A stretch of 64,000 bases of DNA from Arenibacter echinorum (GTDB taxonomy: Bacteria > Bacteroidota > Bacteroidia > Flavobacteriales > Flavobacteriaceae): positions 411,360-475,359 of the forward strand of contig NZ_QLLN01000001.1 in assembly GCF_003259375.1 (NCBI RefSeq), in the 5' to 3' direction. Both the position numbers and the translations under genes were made by a program. Positions 52,371-62,052 of this stretch are shown here, piece after piece; position 1 is the stretch's first letter, and each line of letters opens with the position of its first letter. Below the pieces are notes generated by a model, which made no database searches, had not been told where the DNA came from, and saw only the letters and a list, made by a program, of their open reading frames with translations.

Positions 52371-53915
52371 ATGAAGATTTTTAATGCTAAACAGATATAC
52401 GAAGCTGATAAATTCACAATAGATAAGCAGCAGATTACCAGTGAACAGCTTATGGAACGGGCTGCAATTCAGATTTTTAATTGGATGCATTCTAGAATGC
52501 AGGGTGCTCAGGCAAAAATTCATTTGTTCTGCGGTATAGGCAACAATGGTGGGGATGGGCTGGTACTTGCCAGACATTTGCAGGATCATGATTATAATAT
52601 AGAGGTATTTGTTGTTAACTATAGCGAGCACAGGTCTAAGGATTTTTTAATAAATCTAGATCGTTTAAAGGAGAAGGGCGTTTGGCCCAATTTTCTAAAT
52701 GAACAATCGGATTTCCCCGCGATAGGAAAAGATGATATAGTGGTGGATGCTATTTTCGGTATTGGATTGAACAGGGTTCCCGATGAATGGGTGATTAGGC
52801 TAATGCATCACCTTAACAACTCAAAAGCTTTTATTCTCTCAATAGATATGCCTTCCGGACTTTTTATGGAGGCTGGCCTCCCCAATACTGAAGGGGTTAT
52901 AAAAGCAAATTACGTGCTTACTTTTCAAGTGCCGAAACTTGTTTTTTTTCTTCCGGAAACCGGTAAATATATTGATCATTGGGAGATTCTGGATATTGGC
53001 TTGGACAAAGAGTTTTTGTTTACGTTGAAATCGCAATTTGAGCTGATCGGTAAGAACGAAGTACTGTCCATGTACGTACCCCGCGAGAAATATTCCCATA
53101 AGGGCAGCTATGGTCATTCCCTGATAATTGGTGGAAGTTACGGAAAGATCGGGGCCGTTGTTTTAGCGGCAAAAGGAAGTATGTTGGCTGGAAGCGGATT
53201 GGTTACGGCCTTTGTCCCAAGGTGCGGCTATTTACCCTTGCAAACGGCATTGCCTGAAGCCATGGTAATTACGGATAATGAAGAATTGGAAATTTCCGAA
53301 ATTAATTTCAGCATGCTGCCCAGCGTGATTGGAATTGGTGTTGGAATTGGAACAACGGCGACTACAATTAAAGCTTTCTCTGAATTTCTTAAAAGGAATA
53401 GACTGCCATTGGTTATAGATGCCGACGGATTGAACATTCTTTCCACAAATCAGGACTTGTTTAAAGAAATGCCTCCACAAACAGTTTTAACTCCGCACCC
53501 AAAGGAGTTGGAGCGTTTAATTGGGAAATGGGCCGATGACTTTGACAAGTTGAAAAAAGCAAAGGAGTTCTCTGAAAAGTACGACTGTATTTTGGTTATA
53601 AAAGGTGCAAACACCATTACTGTTTATAAGGATATGGGCTATGTTAATACCACCGGAAATCCAGGTATGGCAACTGGTGGAAGCGGGGATGTGTTGACAG
53701 GGGTAATAACGGGCTTGATCGCCCAAGGGTATTCTGCATTAAATGCTTCTATTTTTGGGGTCTACATCCATGGAAAAGCCGCTGATATTGCGGTTGAGAA
53801 ATGCGGATTTCAGGCCTTGATAGCCAGTGGTATATTAGATAATATTGGCAAGGCTTATTTGGATCTTTTTCAAGTTTCGGAACCTGATGTTGCCACAGGT
53901 GAAAGTGAGTTGTAG
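52371..53915 (+). CDS. nnr: Bifunctional NAD(P)H-hydrate epimerase / ADP-dependent NAD(P)H-hydrate dehydratase
   Basis: 514 residues; repairs hydrated NAD(P)H. N-terminal YjeF_N epimerase domain (about 1-215; FCGIGNNGGDGLVLARHL, DAIFGIGLNR, SIDMPSGL). C-terminal ribokinase-like dehydratase (about 230-500; GSYGHSLIIGGSYGKIGAVV, TPHPKELERLIG, GNPGMATGGSGDVLTGVITG). Both halves are intact and the length is normal. Divergent from thrA with which it shares an upstream region; a -7 box at 52296-52303 could serve it. Confidence 0.95.
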   Translation: MKIFNAKQIYEADKFTIDKQQITSEQLMERAAIQIFNWMHSRMQGAQAKIHLFCGIGNNGGDGLVLARHLQDHDYNIEVFVVNYSEHRSKDFLINLDRLKEKGVWPNFLNEQSDFPAIGKDDIVVDAIFGIGLNRVPDEWVIRLMHHLNNSKAFILSIDMPSGLFMEAGLPNTEGVIKANYVLTFQVPKLVFFLPETGKYIDHWEILDIGLDKEFLFTLKSQFELIGKNEVLSMYVPREKYSHKGSYGHSLIIGGSYGKIGAVVLAAKGSMLAGSGLVTAFVPRCGYLPLQTALPEAMVITDNEELEISEINFSMLPSVIGIGVGIGTTATTIKAFSEFLKRNRLPLVIDADGLNILSTNQDLFKEMPPQTVLTPHPKELERLIGKWADDFDKLKKAKEFSEKYDCILVIKGANTITVYKDMGYVNTTGNPGMATGGSGDVLTGVITGLIAQGYSALNASIFGVYIHGKAADIAVEKCGFQALIASGILDNIGKAYLDLFQVSEPDVATGESEL

Positions 53916-53954
53916 AAGGTATGTCATTACCAATTATGATAAGGACATACCTTC
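53915..53954. repeat. 11-bp inverted repeat between convergent genes
   Basis: GAAGGTATGTC (53915-53925) is complementary to GACATACCTTC (53944-53954), loop 18 nt. It overlaps the last base of the nnr stop and could end transcripts from both sides, but a U-tract is missing. Confidence 0.65.
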
Positions 53955-53960
53955 ACTCTG

Positions 53961-54371
53961 CTATTCTGTATTGGATGTTCTTACACGTCTTTTTACCCAC
54001 ATCAGGGCATTGTCCTGATCAATGAAGAATTTCATGGGTTTCTTGTAAAATAGTTTCTCAATATTAAAATTGTGCATGTCTATTTCTTTTATTGAAACTA
54101 CTGCAAAAGCCTTAATATTCTCTATTTCCCTAATTTGATTGTATACCATTGGATCAATGGCATAAGAGTTCTTCCTTAAACTTATGTAACCGAAGTTTTT
54201 ATTTCTAAAATGAATTTCCATAATGCCAATTATTTGAAATACTCTTTCTTTGGTTATGGTGCTTCCTTCGTCAAAAATAGAAACCATGTAATCGTCAAAT
54301 ACCTGTACTTTTCCAATGTCCAGTTGATATTCTCGTACGATTATAGTCTTCTTGGGTCGTCCGACTTTCAT
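53961..54371 (-). CDS. Conserved hypothetical protein, STAS/SpoIIAA-like pattern
   Basis: 136 residues, soluble. The pattern (VQVFDDYMVSIFDEGSTITK, ERVFQIIGIMEIHF, FGYISLRKNSYAIDPMVYN, FAVVSIKEIDMHNFNIEKLF, DQDNALMWVKRR) matches a class of small Bacteroidota proteins that resemble SpoIIAA/STAS folds: alternating strands and a final Ala-Leu-x-Trp helix. No catalytic motif. The start MKVGRPKK carries a basic N-terminus. No operon partners; function unknown. Confidence 0.72.
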   Translation of the reverse strand: MKVGRPKKTIIVREYQLDIGKVQVFDDYMVSIFDEGSTITKERVFQIIGIMEIHFRNKNFGYISLRKNSYAIDPMVYNQIREIENIKAFAVVSIKEIDMHNFNIEKLFYKKPMKFFIDQDNALMWVKRRVRTSNTE

Positions 54372-54520
54372 TCTCCGTATTTTATATAGTGTGTCCGCAG
54401 CGAATGTAGAATTAAGTATAACTATTATAAAAATTATTAGATTAAAGACACTTTAATCGTTTATGTGGAAAGGAAATGGGCTTACTGTGTTTGATTTCTT
54501 ACAAACCTCTGGGAATAAAT

Positions 54521-54553
54521 AAAAAAGGAGTAGCGTTTTGCTACTCCTTTTTT
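54521..54553 (-). terminator. Terminator of clpC (possibly bidirectional)
   Basis: AAAAAAGGAGTAGC (54521-54534) pairs over 14 bp with GCTACTCCTTTTTT (54540-54553), loop of 5 nt. Read on the minus strand it ends in a T-run 23-55 nt behind the clpC stop. Confidence 0.92.
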
Positions 54554-54575
54554 GTGTGTATTATAGATGTCCAAT

Positions 54576-57128
54576 TTAGGTTTTGGACGACTTTTCTGCT
54601 TTTTTGATCTTAATAGTTAGCTCTTCCTTGGTTTCATCTAGATCCATATGAATAGTATCGCCTTCCTCTAATTTGGAATTTACGATTTCTTCGGCCAGTG
54701 CATCTTCAATGTATTTTTGAATAGCTCTCTTTAGTGGCCTGGCGCCGTATTGTTTGTCGAAGCCTTTTTCAGCAATATAATCCTTGGCCTTATCGGTTAG
54801 CTGCAAATCATACCCAATATCCTTGATCCTAAGGAATAGTTTGTTCAGCTCAATATCGATTATCCTATGGATATCTTCGCGTTCCAAGGCATTAAAGACA
54901 ACAACGTCGTCTATTCTGTTTAAGAATTCTGGAGCAAAGGCCTTCTTTAAAGCGTTTTCTATAACACTTTTTTGATGGGTGTCTGCTTGGGCCTTTTTTG
55001 CGGAAGTCCCAAAACCAACCCCTTGGCCAAAATCCTTAATCTGTCTAGCTCCAATGTTGGAAGTCATTATAATAATCGTATTTCTAAAATCGATCTTTCT
55101 ACCAAGACTATCCGTTAAATATCCATCATCCAGTACTTGTAGAAGCATATTGAATACATCTGGGTGTGCTTTTTCAATTTCGTCCAACAGAATAACGGAA
55201 TAGGGCTTACGGCGCACCTTTTCGGTCAACTGTCCGCCTTCTTCGTATCCGACATATCCTGGAGGTGCACCTACAAGTCGTGATATGGCAAATTTCTCCA
55301 TATATTCACTCATGTCCACTCTGATCAAGGCATCTTCGGAATCAAATAATTCCTTGGCCAGTATTTTGGCAAGTTGTGTTTTACCTACCCCTGTTTGCCC
55401 CAAAAAGATGAAGGAGCCAATAGGTTTGTTCGGATCTTTTAGACCGGCCCTGTTACGTTGAATCGCTTTGGCAACTTTGGCCACTGCTTCGTCCTGACCA
55501 ATTACATTGCTCTTGATAAGTTTTGGCAATTCGGCCAGTTTATTGCTTTCTGTTTGTGCAATCCTGTTTACGGGAATACCACTCATCATGGAAACTACGT
55601 CCGCAACATTGTCTTCGGTAACAGTTTCTTTGTGGAGCTTACTGTCTTCCTCCCATCGTTCTTGGGCAATGGCCAAATCTTTTTCTATTCTTTTTTCATC
55701 GTCCCTTAGTTTGGCGGCCTCCTCGTATTTCTGTTTTTTTACGACCGTATTTTTTAGTTCACGAACGTCTTCCAACTGTTTTTCCAGTTCCAAAATTTGT
55801 TTGGGAACATCCATGTTAACAATGTGCACGCGCGAACCTGCCTCGTCCAAGGCATCAATGGCCTTGTCCGGTAAATACCTGTCCGTCATATACCTATTGG
55901 TAAGTTTTACACAGGCAATTATGGCCTCATCGGTGTAAATTACGTTATGGTGATCCTCGTATTTTCCTTTGATATTTTTTAAGATCTCAATGGTCTCGGT
56001 TACAGTAGTGGGCTCAACGATTACCTTTTGAAATCGTCTTTCCAGGGCACCATCTTTTTCTATGTATTGTCTGTACTCGTCCAATGTAGTGGCTCCTATA
56101 CATTGAATTTCACCTCTGGCGAGTGCAGGTTTGAACATATTTGATGCATCCAAACTGCCTGTGGCGCCACCGGCCCCAACTATAGTATGGATTTCATCTA
56201 TGAACAGTATAACATCGTCGTTTTTTTCCAGTTCGTTCATAACCGCCTTCATTCGCTCTTCAAACTGGCCACGGTATTTGGTGCCGGCTACCAAAGAAGC
56301 CAAATCCAAGGTTACTACCCTTTTGTTGTAAAGGATTCTGGATACTTTCTTGTTGATTATCCTTAGGGCAAGTCCTTCGGCAATGGCACTTTTACCAACG
56401 CCGGGTTCACCTATTAACAGAGGATTGTTCTTTTTTCTTCTGCTAAGAATTTGGGAAACCCTTTCAATTTCCTTTTCACGGCCCACAACAGGGTCCAATT
56501 TGTTTTCTTCTGCCATTTTGGTCAGGTCGCGACCAAAATTGTCCAATACAGGGGTCTTTGATTTTTTACTTCCTTTTTGCCCGGTACCTGAAGTGCCAAA
56601 AGTACCTTCTTTTTCCTCACTGGGCTCATCGGAATCACTAGGAAAGGATTCCGAAGTAGGAGAGTCTATATAATCGTCATCACTTGTTATCATTGATTTA
56701 AACTGGTCTTTTACTCCATCATAGTCCACTTTTAATTTATGTAATAATTTTGTCGTAGGATCGTTTTCATTACGCAAAATACACAGTAATAAATGGGCAG
56801 TATTGATAGAGGAGCTTTGAAATAATTTAGCTTCTAGAAATGTTGTTTTCAGCGCACGCTCCGCCTGTCTGGTCAGATGCAGGTTCTTTTTGTCCTTTTG
56901 TGCAGCGCCAGCATTTGGATTGGCAGGACTTAATATCTCCACTTTTCTTCTCAAGTGATCCAAGTCCACGTCCAATGCGTCTAAAATGCTTATTGCTTTT
57001 CCATTACCGTCCCGCAGTAATCCAAGCATTAAATGCTCAGTTCCAATGAAGTCGTGACCCAATCTTAAGGCCTCTTCCTTACTGTAAGCAATAACATCTT
57101 TTACTCTAGGGGAAAAATTGTCGTCCAT
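54576..57128 (-). CDS. clpC: ATP-dependent Clp protease ATP-binding subunit ClpC
   Basis: 850 residues; AAA+ unfoldase feeding ClpP. N-terminal Clp repeats (about 1-145; SKEEALRLGHDFIGTEHLML), first Walker A GEPGVGKSAIAEGLALRI, UVR-type middle region (KQKYEEAAKLRDDEKRIEKD), second Walker A GQTGVGKTQLAKIL, Walker B VILLDEIEKAHPDVF, and the ClpB-D2-small domain at the end. The UVR motif distinguishes ClpC from ClpB and ClpA. The start at 57128 (MDDNFSPRV) is the family N-terminus; an ATG five codons earlier is possible. Terminated by a strong hairpin; divergent from gyrA. Confidence 0.95.
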   Translation of the reverse strand: MDDNFSPRVKDVIAYSKEEALRLGHDFIGTEHLMLGLLRDGNGKAISILDALDVDLDHLRRKVEILSPANPNAGAAQKDKKNLHLTRQAERALKTTFLEAKLFQSSSINTAHLLLCILRNENDPTTKLLHKLKVDYDGVKDQFKSMITSDDDYIDSPTSESFPSDSDEPSEEKEGTFGTSGTGQKGSKKSKTPVLDNFGRDLTKMAEENKLDPVVGREKEIERVSQILSRRKKNNPLLIGEPGVGKSAIAEGLALRIINKKVSRILYNKRVVTLDLASLVAGTKYRGQFEERMKAVMNELEKNDDVILFIDEIHTIVGAGGATGSLDASNMFKPALARGEIQCIGATTLDEYRQYIEKDGALERRFQKVIVEPTTVTETIEILKNIKGKYEDHHNVIYTDEAIIACVKLTNRYMTDRYLPDKAIDALDEAGSRVHIVNMDVPKQILELEKQLEDVRELKNTVVKKQKYEEAAKLRDDEKRIEKDLAIAQERWEEDSKLHKETVTEDNVADVVSMMSGIPVNRIAQTESNKLAELPKLIKSNVIGQDEAVAKVAKAIQRNRAGLKDPNKPIGSFIFLGQTGVGKTQLAKILAKELFDSEDALIRVDMSEYMEKFAISRLVGAPPGYVGYEEGGQLTEKVRRKPYSVILLDEIEKAHPDVFNMLLQVLDDGYLTDSLGRKIDFRNTIIIMTSNIGARQIKDFGQGVGFGTSAKKAQADTHQKSVIENALKKAFAPEFLNRIDDVVVFNALEREDIHRIIDIELNKLFLRIKDIGYDLQLTDKAKDYIAEKGFDKQYGARPLKRAIQKYIEDALAEEIVNSKLEEGDTIHMDLDETKEELTIKIKKAEKSSKT

Positions 57129-57299
57129 AAAATATCCTTTCAACTTTAAAAATAGTAAATCTATATCAATCTATGGCAAATACTATACCTAATATTCGTT
57201 AAACGTGGTCGATTTGACGAAATAAGCCATTATTTGCAAAAAAATTAACAATCGAATCGATATCCGAACCTCATATTTGAAGTGTTAATAAATTCTTCA

Positions 57300-57307
57300 C
57301 AAAAGTA
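57300..57307 (-). promoter_or_regulatory. Candidate -7 element for clpC
   Basis: On the minus strand TACTTTTG matches TAnnTTTG, 172 nt before the clpC ATG, with no -33 box at normal spacing. A long leader would follow. Weak. Confidence 0.35.
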
Positions 57308-57385
57308 TGTCGTATGTACTTGTATAGTATCGATTTTACGTATATTGTCCTGCTTTTTTAACTAAAAATAAATAGAAGATTTTAA

Positions 57386-59917
57386 ATGGCAGAAGGAGAA
57401 AAATTAATTCCGATTAACATTGAAGATGAAATGAAATCTGCCTACATTGATTATTCAATGTCGGTCATTGTGTCACGTGCCCTGCCAGATGTTAGGGATG
57501 GTTTAAAGCCAGTGCATAGAAGGGTTTTGTTCGGAATGCATGAGTTAGGTGTTAGATCTAATAGTGCCCATAAAAAATCCGCGCGTATTGTCGGGGAAGT
57601 ATTAGGTAAGTATCATCCACACGGAGATACTTCTGTTTATGATTCCATGGTCCGTATGGCCCAGGAGTGGAGTTTAAGGTATATGTTGGTCGATGGCCAG
57701 GGAAACTTTGGTTCCGTAGATGGTGACAGTCCTGCAGCGATGCGTTATACGGAGGCCCGTATGCGTAAAATTGCGGATGATATGTTGGCCGATATAGATA
57801 AGGATACTGTGGATCATCAACTGAATTTTGATGATTCCTTGCAGGAGCCAACCGTACTCCCTACTAGAATACCCAATTTATTGATCAATGGTGCTTCAGG
57901 TATTGCAGTGGGTATGGCGACCAATATGCCGCCACACAACCTTTCCGAAGTAGTGGACGGGACTGTAGCTTATATAGACAATAACGATATTGAAATCGAT
58001 GAGCTTATTACCCATATCAAAGCGCCGGATTTTCCAACAGGTGGTATAATTTATGGCTATGATGGGGTAAAGGAGGCTTTTCATACCGGACGTGGGCGTG
58101 TAGTAATGAGGGCGAAAGCCAATTTTGAGGAAGTTCAGGGACGGGAGAGTATTGTAGTGACGGAAATTCCTTATCAGATCAACAAGGCGGACATGATCAA
58201 GAAGACTGCCGATCTGGTCAATGAAAAAAAGATAGAAGGTATTTCTACTATTAGGGATGAATCGGATAGGAACGGTATGCGTATCGTTTATATCCTTAAA
58301 AGGGATGCCATTCCCAATATCGTTCTAAATACGTTGTACAAATATACCTCTTTGCAGTCTTCCTTTAGTGTTAATAACATTGCACTGGTAAAGGGAAGGC
58401 CGAAATTATTGAATGTTAAGGAGATGATCCACTATTTTGTGGAGCACCGTCATGAAGTGGTTGTAAGGCGTACAGAGTTTGAGCTGAAGAAGGCTGAAGA
58501 CAGGGCGCATATCTTGGAGGGACTTATTATAGCCTCGGATAATATAGACGAGGTAATTGCGATCATAAGGGCTTCTTCCAATGCTGATGAGGCAAGGGAA
58601 AAGCTTATGGAGCGCTTTAAGCTTAGTGAAATTCAGGCTAAGGCCATTGTTGAAATGCGTTTACGCCAATTGACAGGTCTGGAGCAGGATAAATTAAGGA
58701 CGGAATATGATGAAATAATCTTGACCATTGCGGATTTAAAGGATATCCTTGCCAAGAAAGAGCGCAGGATGCAGATAATTAAGGACGAGCTGTTGGAAGT
58801 TAAGGACAAGTATGGGGATAACCGTCGTTCCGAAATAAATTTTGCTGGTGGTGACCTAAGTATGGAGGATATGATTCCTGATGAGCAAGTGGTAATTACC
58901 ATTTCCCATGCCGGTTATATTAAAAGAACACCCCTTACCGAATACAAGACCCAGAACAGGGGCGGTGTGGGCCAAAAAGCATCTTCCACCAGAAATGAAG
59001 ATTTCTTGGAACATCTTTTCGTGGGTACCAACCATCAATATATGTTGTTCTTTACCCAAAAGGGTAAATGTTTCTGGATGCGGGTCTATGAAATTCCAGA
59101 GGGTACAAAAACTTCCAAAGGACGTGCTATTCAAAACTTGATCAATATTGAGAACGATGATATGGTTAAAGCCTTCATCTGTACCCAGGATTTAAAGGAT
59201 GAGGAATATGTAAACAGTCATTATGTTATTATGGCGACCAAAAAGGGTATCGTTAAAAAGACATCTTTGGAGCAATACTCAAGGCCAAGACAGAATGGTA
59301 TTAATGCGATAGGTATTCGTGAGGACGATGAACTTTTGGAAGCAAAACTTACCACAGGTGCAAGTCAGATATTCCTAGGGTTAAAGTCAGGTAAGGCCAT
59401 TAGGTTCGAGGAGGTAAAGACGAGACCTATGGGTAGAAATGCATCCGGTGTACGCGGAATTACCCTTGCAGATGATAACGATGAGGTAATAGGCATGGTG
59501 GCCGTGCATAATTTTGAAGAGGAAATATTGGTAGTGTCCGAGAATGGATACGGAAAACGTTCCAGTATTGAAGACTATAGAATCACCAATAGAGGTGGTA
59601 AAGGGGTGAAGACCATTTCCATTACTGATAAAACTGGTGGATTGGTAGCTATTAAAAATGTTTCGGACTCCGATGATTTAATGATTATCAATAAATCGGG
59701 CATCGCTATTAGGATGAGTGTTGAGGATTTAAGGGTAATGGGAAGGGCAACACAGGGGGTTCGACTCATAAACATTAAAGGCAACGATTCCATTGCGGCT
59801 GTGGCTAAAGTGATGAAGGACGAGGATGAAATAGATGACATTACAACCTTGGAAGTAGATGCCAAAGAAGAAGATGGCACGGCTCTTGATAATGATAGTG
59901 CGGAAACCAAAGAATAA
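57386..59917 (+). CDS. gyrA: DNA gyrase subunit A
   Basis: 843 residues; breaks and rejoins DNA in negative supercoiling, partner of GyrB. N-terminal [25 protein letters not shown]; quinolone region [20 protein letters not shown] with Thr where E. coli has Ser83 and with the Asp87 equivalent kept; active-site Tyr in [11 protein letters not shown]-terminal beta-pinwheel with [10 protein letters not shown] and TNRGGKGVK. The last 30 residues are strongly acidic. Standard length, intact. Promoter not clearly seen in the 257-nt region shared with clpC. Confidence 0.97.
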   Translation: MAEGEKLIPINIEDEMKSAYIDYSMSVIVSRALPDVRDGLKPVHRRVLFGMHELGVRSNSAHKKSARIVGEVLGKYHPHGDTSVYDSMVRMAQEWSLRYMLVDGQGNFGSVDGDSPAAMRYTEARMRKIADDMLADIDKDTVDHQLNFDDSLQEPTVLPTRIPNLLINGASGIAVGMATNMPPHNLSEVVDGTVAYIDNNDIEIDELITHIKAPDFPTGGIIYGYDGVKEAFHTGRGRVVMRAKANFEEVQGRESIVVTEIPYQINKADMIKKTADLVNEKKIEGISTIRDESDRNGMRIVYILKRDAIPNIVLNTLYKYTSLQSSFSVNNIALVKGRPKLLNVKEMIHYFVEHRHEVVVRRTEFELKKAEDRAHILEGLIIASDNIDEVIAIIRASSNADEAREKLMERFKLSEIQAKAIVEMRLRQLTGLEQDKLRTEYDEIILTIADLKDILAKKERRMQIIKDELLEVKDKYGDNRRSEINFAGGDLSMEDMIPDEQVVITISHAGYIKRTPLTEYKTQNRGGVGQKASSTRNEDFLEHLFVGTNHQYMLFFTQKGKCFWMRVYEIPEGTKTSKGRAIQNLINIENDDMVKAFICTQDLKDEEYVNSHYVIMATKKGIVKKTSLEQYSRPRQNGINAIGIREDDELLEAKLTTGASQIFLGLKSGKAIRFEEVKTRPMGRNASGVRGITLADDNDEVIGMVAVHNFEEEILVVSENGYGKRSSIEDYRITNRGGKGVKTISITDKTGGLVAIKNVSDSDDLMIINKSGIAIRMSVEDLRVMGRATQGVRLINIKGNDSIAAVAKVMKDEDEIDDITTLEVDAKEEDGTALDNDSAETKE

Positions 59918-59960
59918 CATTTAAACACTAATAAACACTAATAAGTAAATTTAATTTGAA

Positions 59961-61223
59961 ATGAAAACAAATATTTTAATACTCTCGACTATGCTTTTTT
60001 CGGTAGTCGGAATTGCTCAAAAGGATGAGATAAAAACGGCTGATAAGGCGTTAAAGTCGGGCGATGCCATGGCTGCGAAAACAGCATTGGATGGTGCATC
60101 TTCACTAATTGCCAGTGCAGATGAAAAAATGCAGGCCCAATATTACTTTTTAAGGGGAAGCGCTTATGCCGAACTGGCTAAAAAAGGAACCGCGGGAGCT
60201 TTTGATGAAGCTATCTCTTCCTTTAAAAAAGTAAGTGAAGTAGAGGAGAAGAGTGGTAAGGCCAAGTACGGAGCCGATGCCAAGGAAAAACTTTCTGGTA
60301 TGACTGCCGACCTTATCAATTCTGCCGTGGAAGATAACAACAATAAAAAGTACGAGGAAGCGGCCGGTAAACTCTATATGGGATACCAATTAAGTCCTCA
60401 GGATACTGTTTATCTTTATTATGCGGCCAGTAGCGCTGTAAATGGAGGACATTATGAGAAGGCACTTAAATATTACAACGAGTTAAAGGATTTGGGTTAT
60501 GATGGAGGCGGAATGGTCTACAAAGCTACCAACGTGTCTACCGGTGAAGTCGAGGAGATGGAGAAAACTCAAAGAGAGCTAATGGTCAAATCCGGTGCCT
60601 ACAAAGATCCAGTGGACGAGAAGACTCCTTCGAAAACCACGGAAATTGTTAAGAATATTGCCTTGATATATACACAATTGGGTCAAGATGACAATGCCTT
60701 GGATGCTTACAAGGATGCTAGGGCAAAAGATCCAAATGATGTGAACTTGATTCTGAACGAAGCCAACCTTTATTATAAGATGGGCGATAAGGAGAAATTT
60801 AAGGCTTTAATGGCAGAAGCTTCAGAAGTTGCTCCGGATAACCCGGATTTGTTCTACAATGTTGGTGTTATCAATATGGAACAAGGGTTAATTGAAGACG
60901 CAAGGAAAGCTTATAAAAGAGCAATAGAAATTAATCCCGGCTATGTGAATGCGCAATTGAATCTTTCTACTACCTATGTTAACGAGGGTAATGGCCTGAT
61001 AGATGAAATGAATTCACTTGGAAACTCCAAAAAGGATATCGCCAGATATGACGAGTTAAAGGAGCAAAAGGATAGCTTGTTCCGTGATGGGGCTATAATT
61101 TTGGAGGATGCTCTAAAATTGAACCCTGACAATCAAAGTATTCTTTCCCAATTAAAGAATATTTATGGTGCCTTGGGAGATAATGAAAACTTCTTGCGCC
61201 TTAAAAAGCTTAGCGGAGAGTAA
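59961..61223 (+). CDS. Secreted tetratricopeptide-repeat protein
   Basis: 420 residues with a signal peptide (NILILSTMLFSVVGIA, cleaved before QKDE), so periplasmic. TPR-type helical repeats are seen across the protein (AAKTALDGASSLIASADEKM, YLYYAASSAVNGGHYEKALK, YTQLGQDDNALDAYKDARAK, NVGVINMEQGLIEDARKAYK, RAIEINPGYVNAQLNLSTTY). It probably serves as a scaffold for protein complexes; partner unknown. It follows gyrA by 43 nt and might be co-transcribed with it. Ended by a terminator shared with the convergent NlpC/P60-like gene. Confidence 0.88.
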   Translation: MKTNILILSTMLFSVVGIAQKDEIKTADKALKSGDAMAAKTALDGASSLIASADEKMQAQYYFLRGSAYAELAKKGTAGAFDEAISSFKKVSEVEEKSGKAKYGADAKEKLSGMTADLINSAVEDNNNKKYEEAAGKLYMGYQLSPQDTVYLYYAASSAVNGGHYEKALKYYNELKDLGYDGGGMVYKATNVSTGEVEEMEKTQRELMVKSGAYKDPVDEKTPSKTTEIVKNIALIYTQLGQDDNALDAYKDARAKDPNDVNLILNEANLYYKMGDKEKFKALMAEASEVAPDNPDLFYNVGVINMEQGLIEDARKAYKRAIEINPGYVNAQLNLSTTYVNEGNGLIDEMNSLGNSKKDIARYDELKEQKDSLFRDGAIILEDALKLNPDNQSILSQLKNIYGALGDNENFLRLKKLSGE

Positions 61224-61245
61224 TATCACTTTTCAACCATATTTT

Positions 61246-61279
61246 AAAGGGCCTATCGCAAAACGATGGCCCTTTTTTT
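61246..61279. terminator. Bidirectional terminator
   Basis: AAAGGGCC (61246-61253) pairs with GGCCCTTT (61268-61275), extended by TCG/CGA with a bulge, followed by T's; an A-run precedes it for the minus strand. It lies between the TPR gene and the NlpC/P60-like gene and reaches the latter's stop codon. Confidence 0.88.
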
Positions 61280-62030
61280 ATATGATTTTTTTGATTACCC
61301 TTAGTTTGTGGGTGTAGGTGTTTGTTTCGGTGTTGAAAATTCCCGTATGGTCTATCCGGTCTATCCTTACCTTGCCAAAGGAATGGATAACATAGTTGTT
61401 CTCCATGATAATCCCTACGTGGTCTATAGTGCCGTCGTTATTGTCGAAAAATGCCAGATCTCCCGGTTCACTTTCTTCAATAAAACTTAGAGCCTCGCCT
61501 TGGGTAGATTGCTGTTGGGCTCCTCTTAGTAAACTATAGCCGTTTGTTTTGTAGGCCATTTGGGTAAATCCCGGACCATCAATTCCAAAAGTGGTTTTTC
61601 CTCCCCATAGATAAGGTGCGTTTAAATAGAGAAGAGCTTTGTTTACGAGTTGGTCTTTATCTTGTTTGCCTACTGTGAAAGAGCCGTCGAATTTGTGATT
61701 TAAAGGGCAATTTTGTGGTATGCAGGATCCCAGTACAATAGGAAGCAGTACATTGTTCTCTGTTTCTATAAATGAAATAAGTTCGGAAGATACTTTTGTT
61801 GATTCCAGACTCTCCATTTCCTTAAATAGGTTTTCGTCAATAAGGGTAAATTGCTGATTGTTGATCCAGCCTTCAAAATTATCGAAAGCATTGCGGATTT
61901 TGCTCCATTTTTTTCTCTGATCCAATACCTTAAAATGTTCCCCGTACAAAAGTTGGGAAACCATTTCGCTGGTGTCGTCTGCAACGGAACGTATTGGGAC
62001 AATACTAAGGTGGCAAATACCGTATTGCAT
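61278..62030 (-). CDS. NlpC/P60-family protein with SH3 domain, catalytic Cys missing
   Basis: 250 residues. N-terminal SH3-like part (SIVPIRSVADDTSEMVSQLL, WSKIRNAFDNFEGWI), then an NlpC/P60 (C40) domain: APYLWGGKTTFGIDGPGFTQ, SEPGDLAFFDNNDGTIDHVG, YVIHSFGKVRID. In active members the motif reads GIDCSGF; here residue 152 is Gly, and the next is Pro. The His of DHVG is kept. Read directly from the DNA, so not a translation error. No signal peptide is seen. The protein is likely not a Cys peptidase and may be a binding or regulatory pseudoenzyme. It lies 22 nt behind the thiolase gene on the same strand. Confidence 0.88.
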   Translation of the reverse strand: MQYGICHLSIVPIRSVADDTSEMVSQLLYGEHFKVLDQRKKWSKIRNAFDNFEGWINNQQFTLIDENLFKEMESLESTKVSSELISFIETENNVLLPIVLGSCIPQNCPLNHKFDGSFTVGKQDKDQLVNKALLYLNAPYLWGGKTTFGIDGPGFTQMAYKTNGYSLLRGAQQQSTQGEALSFIEESEPGDLAFFDNNDGTIDHVGIIMENNYVIHSFGKVRIDRIDHTGIFNTETNTYTHKLRVIKKII

Positions 62031-62052
62031 GGGCTTGCTTTACAAGAACTTA

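Noticed and set aside
57129-57385. Possible heat-shock operator (CIRCE-like) between clpC and gyrA
   Set aside because: No TTAGCACTC-type inverted repeat was found.
57600-57680. Thr at the GyrA quinolone-resistance position
   Set aside because: Ser or Thr there is a normal wild-type state in several phyla and the Asp87 equivalent is kept; no resistance claim is justified.
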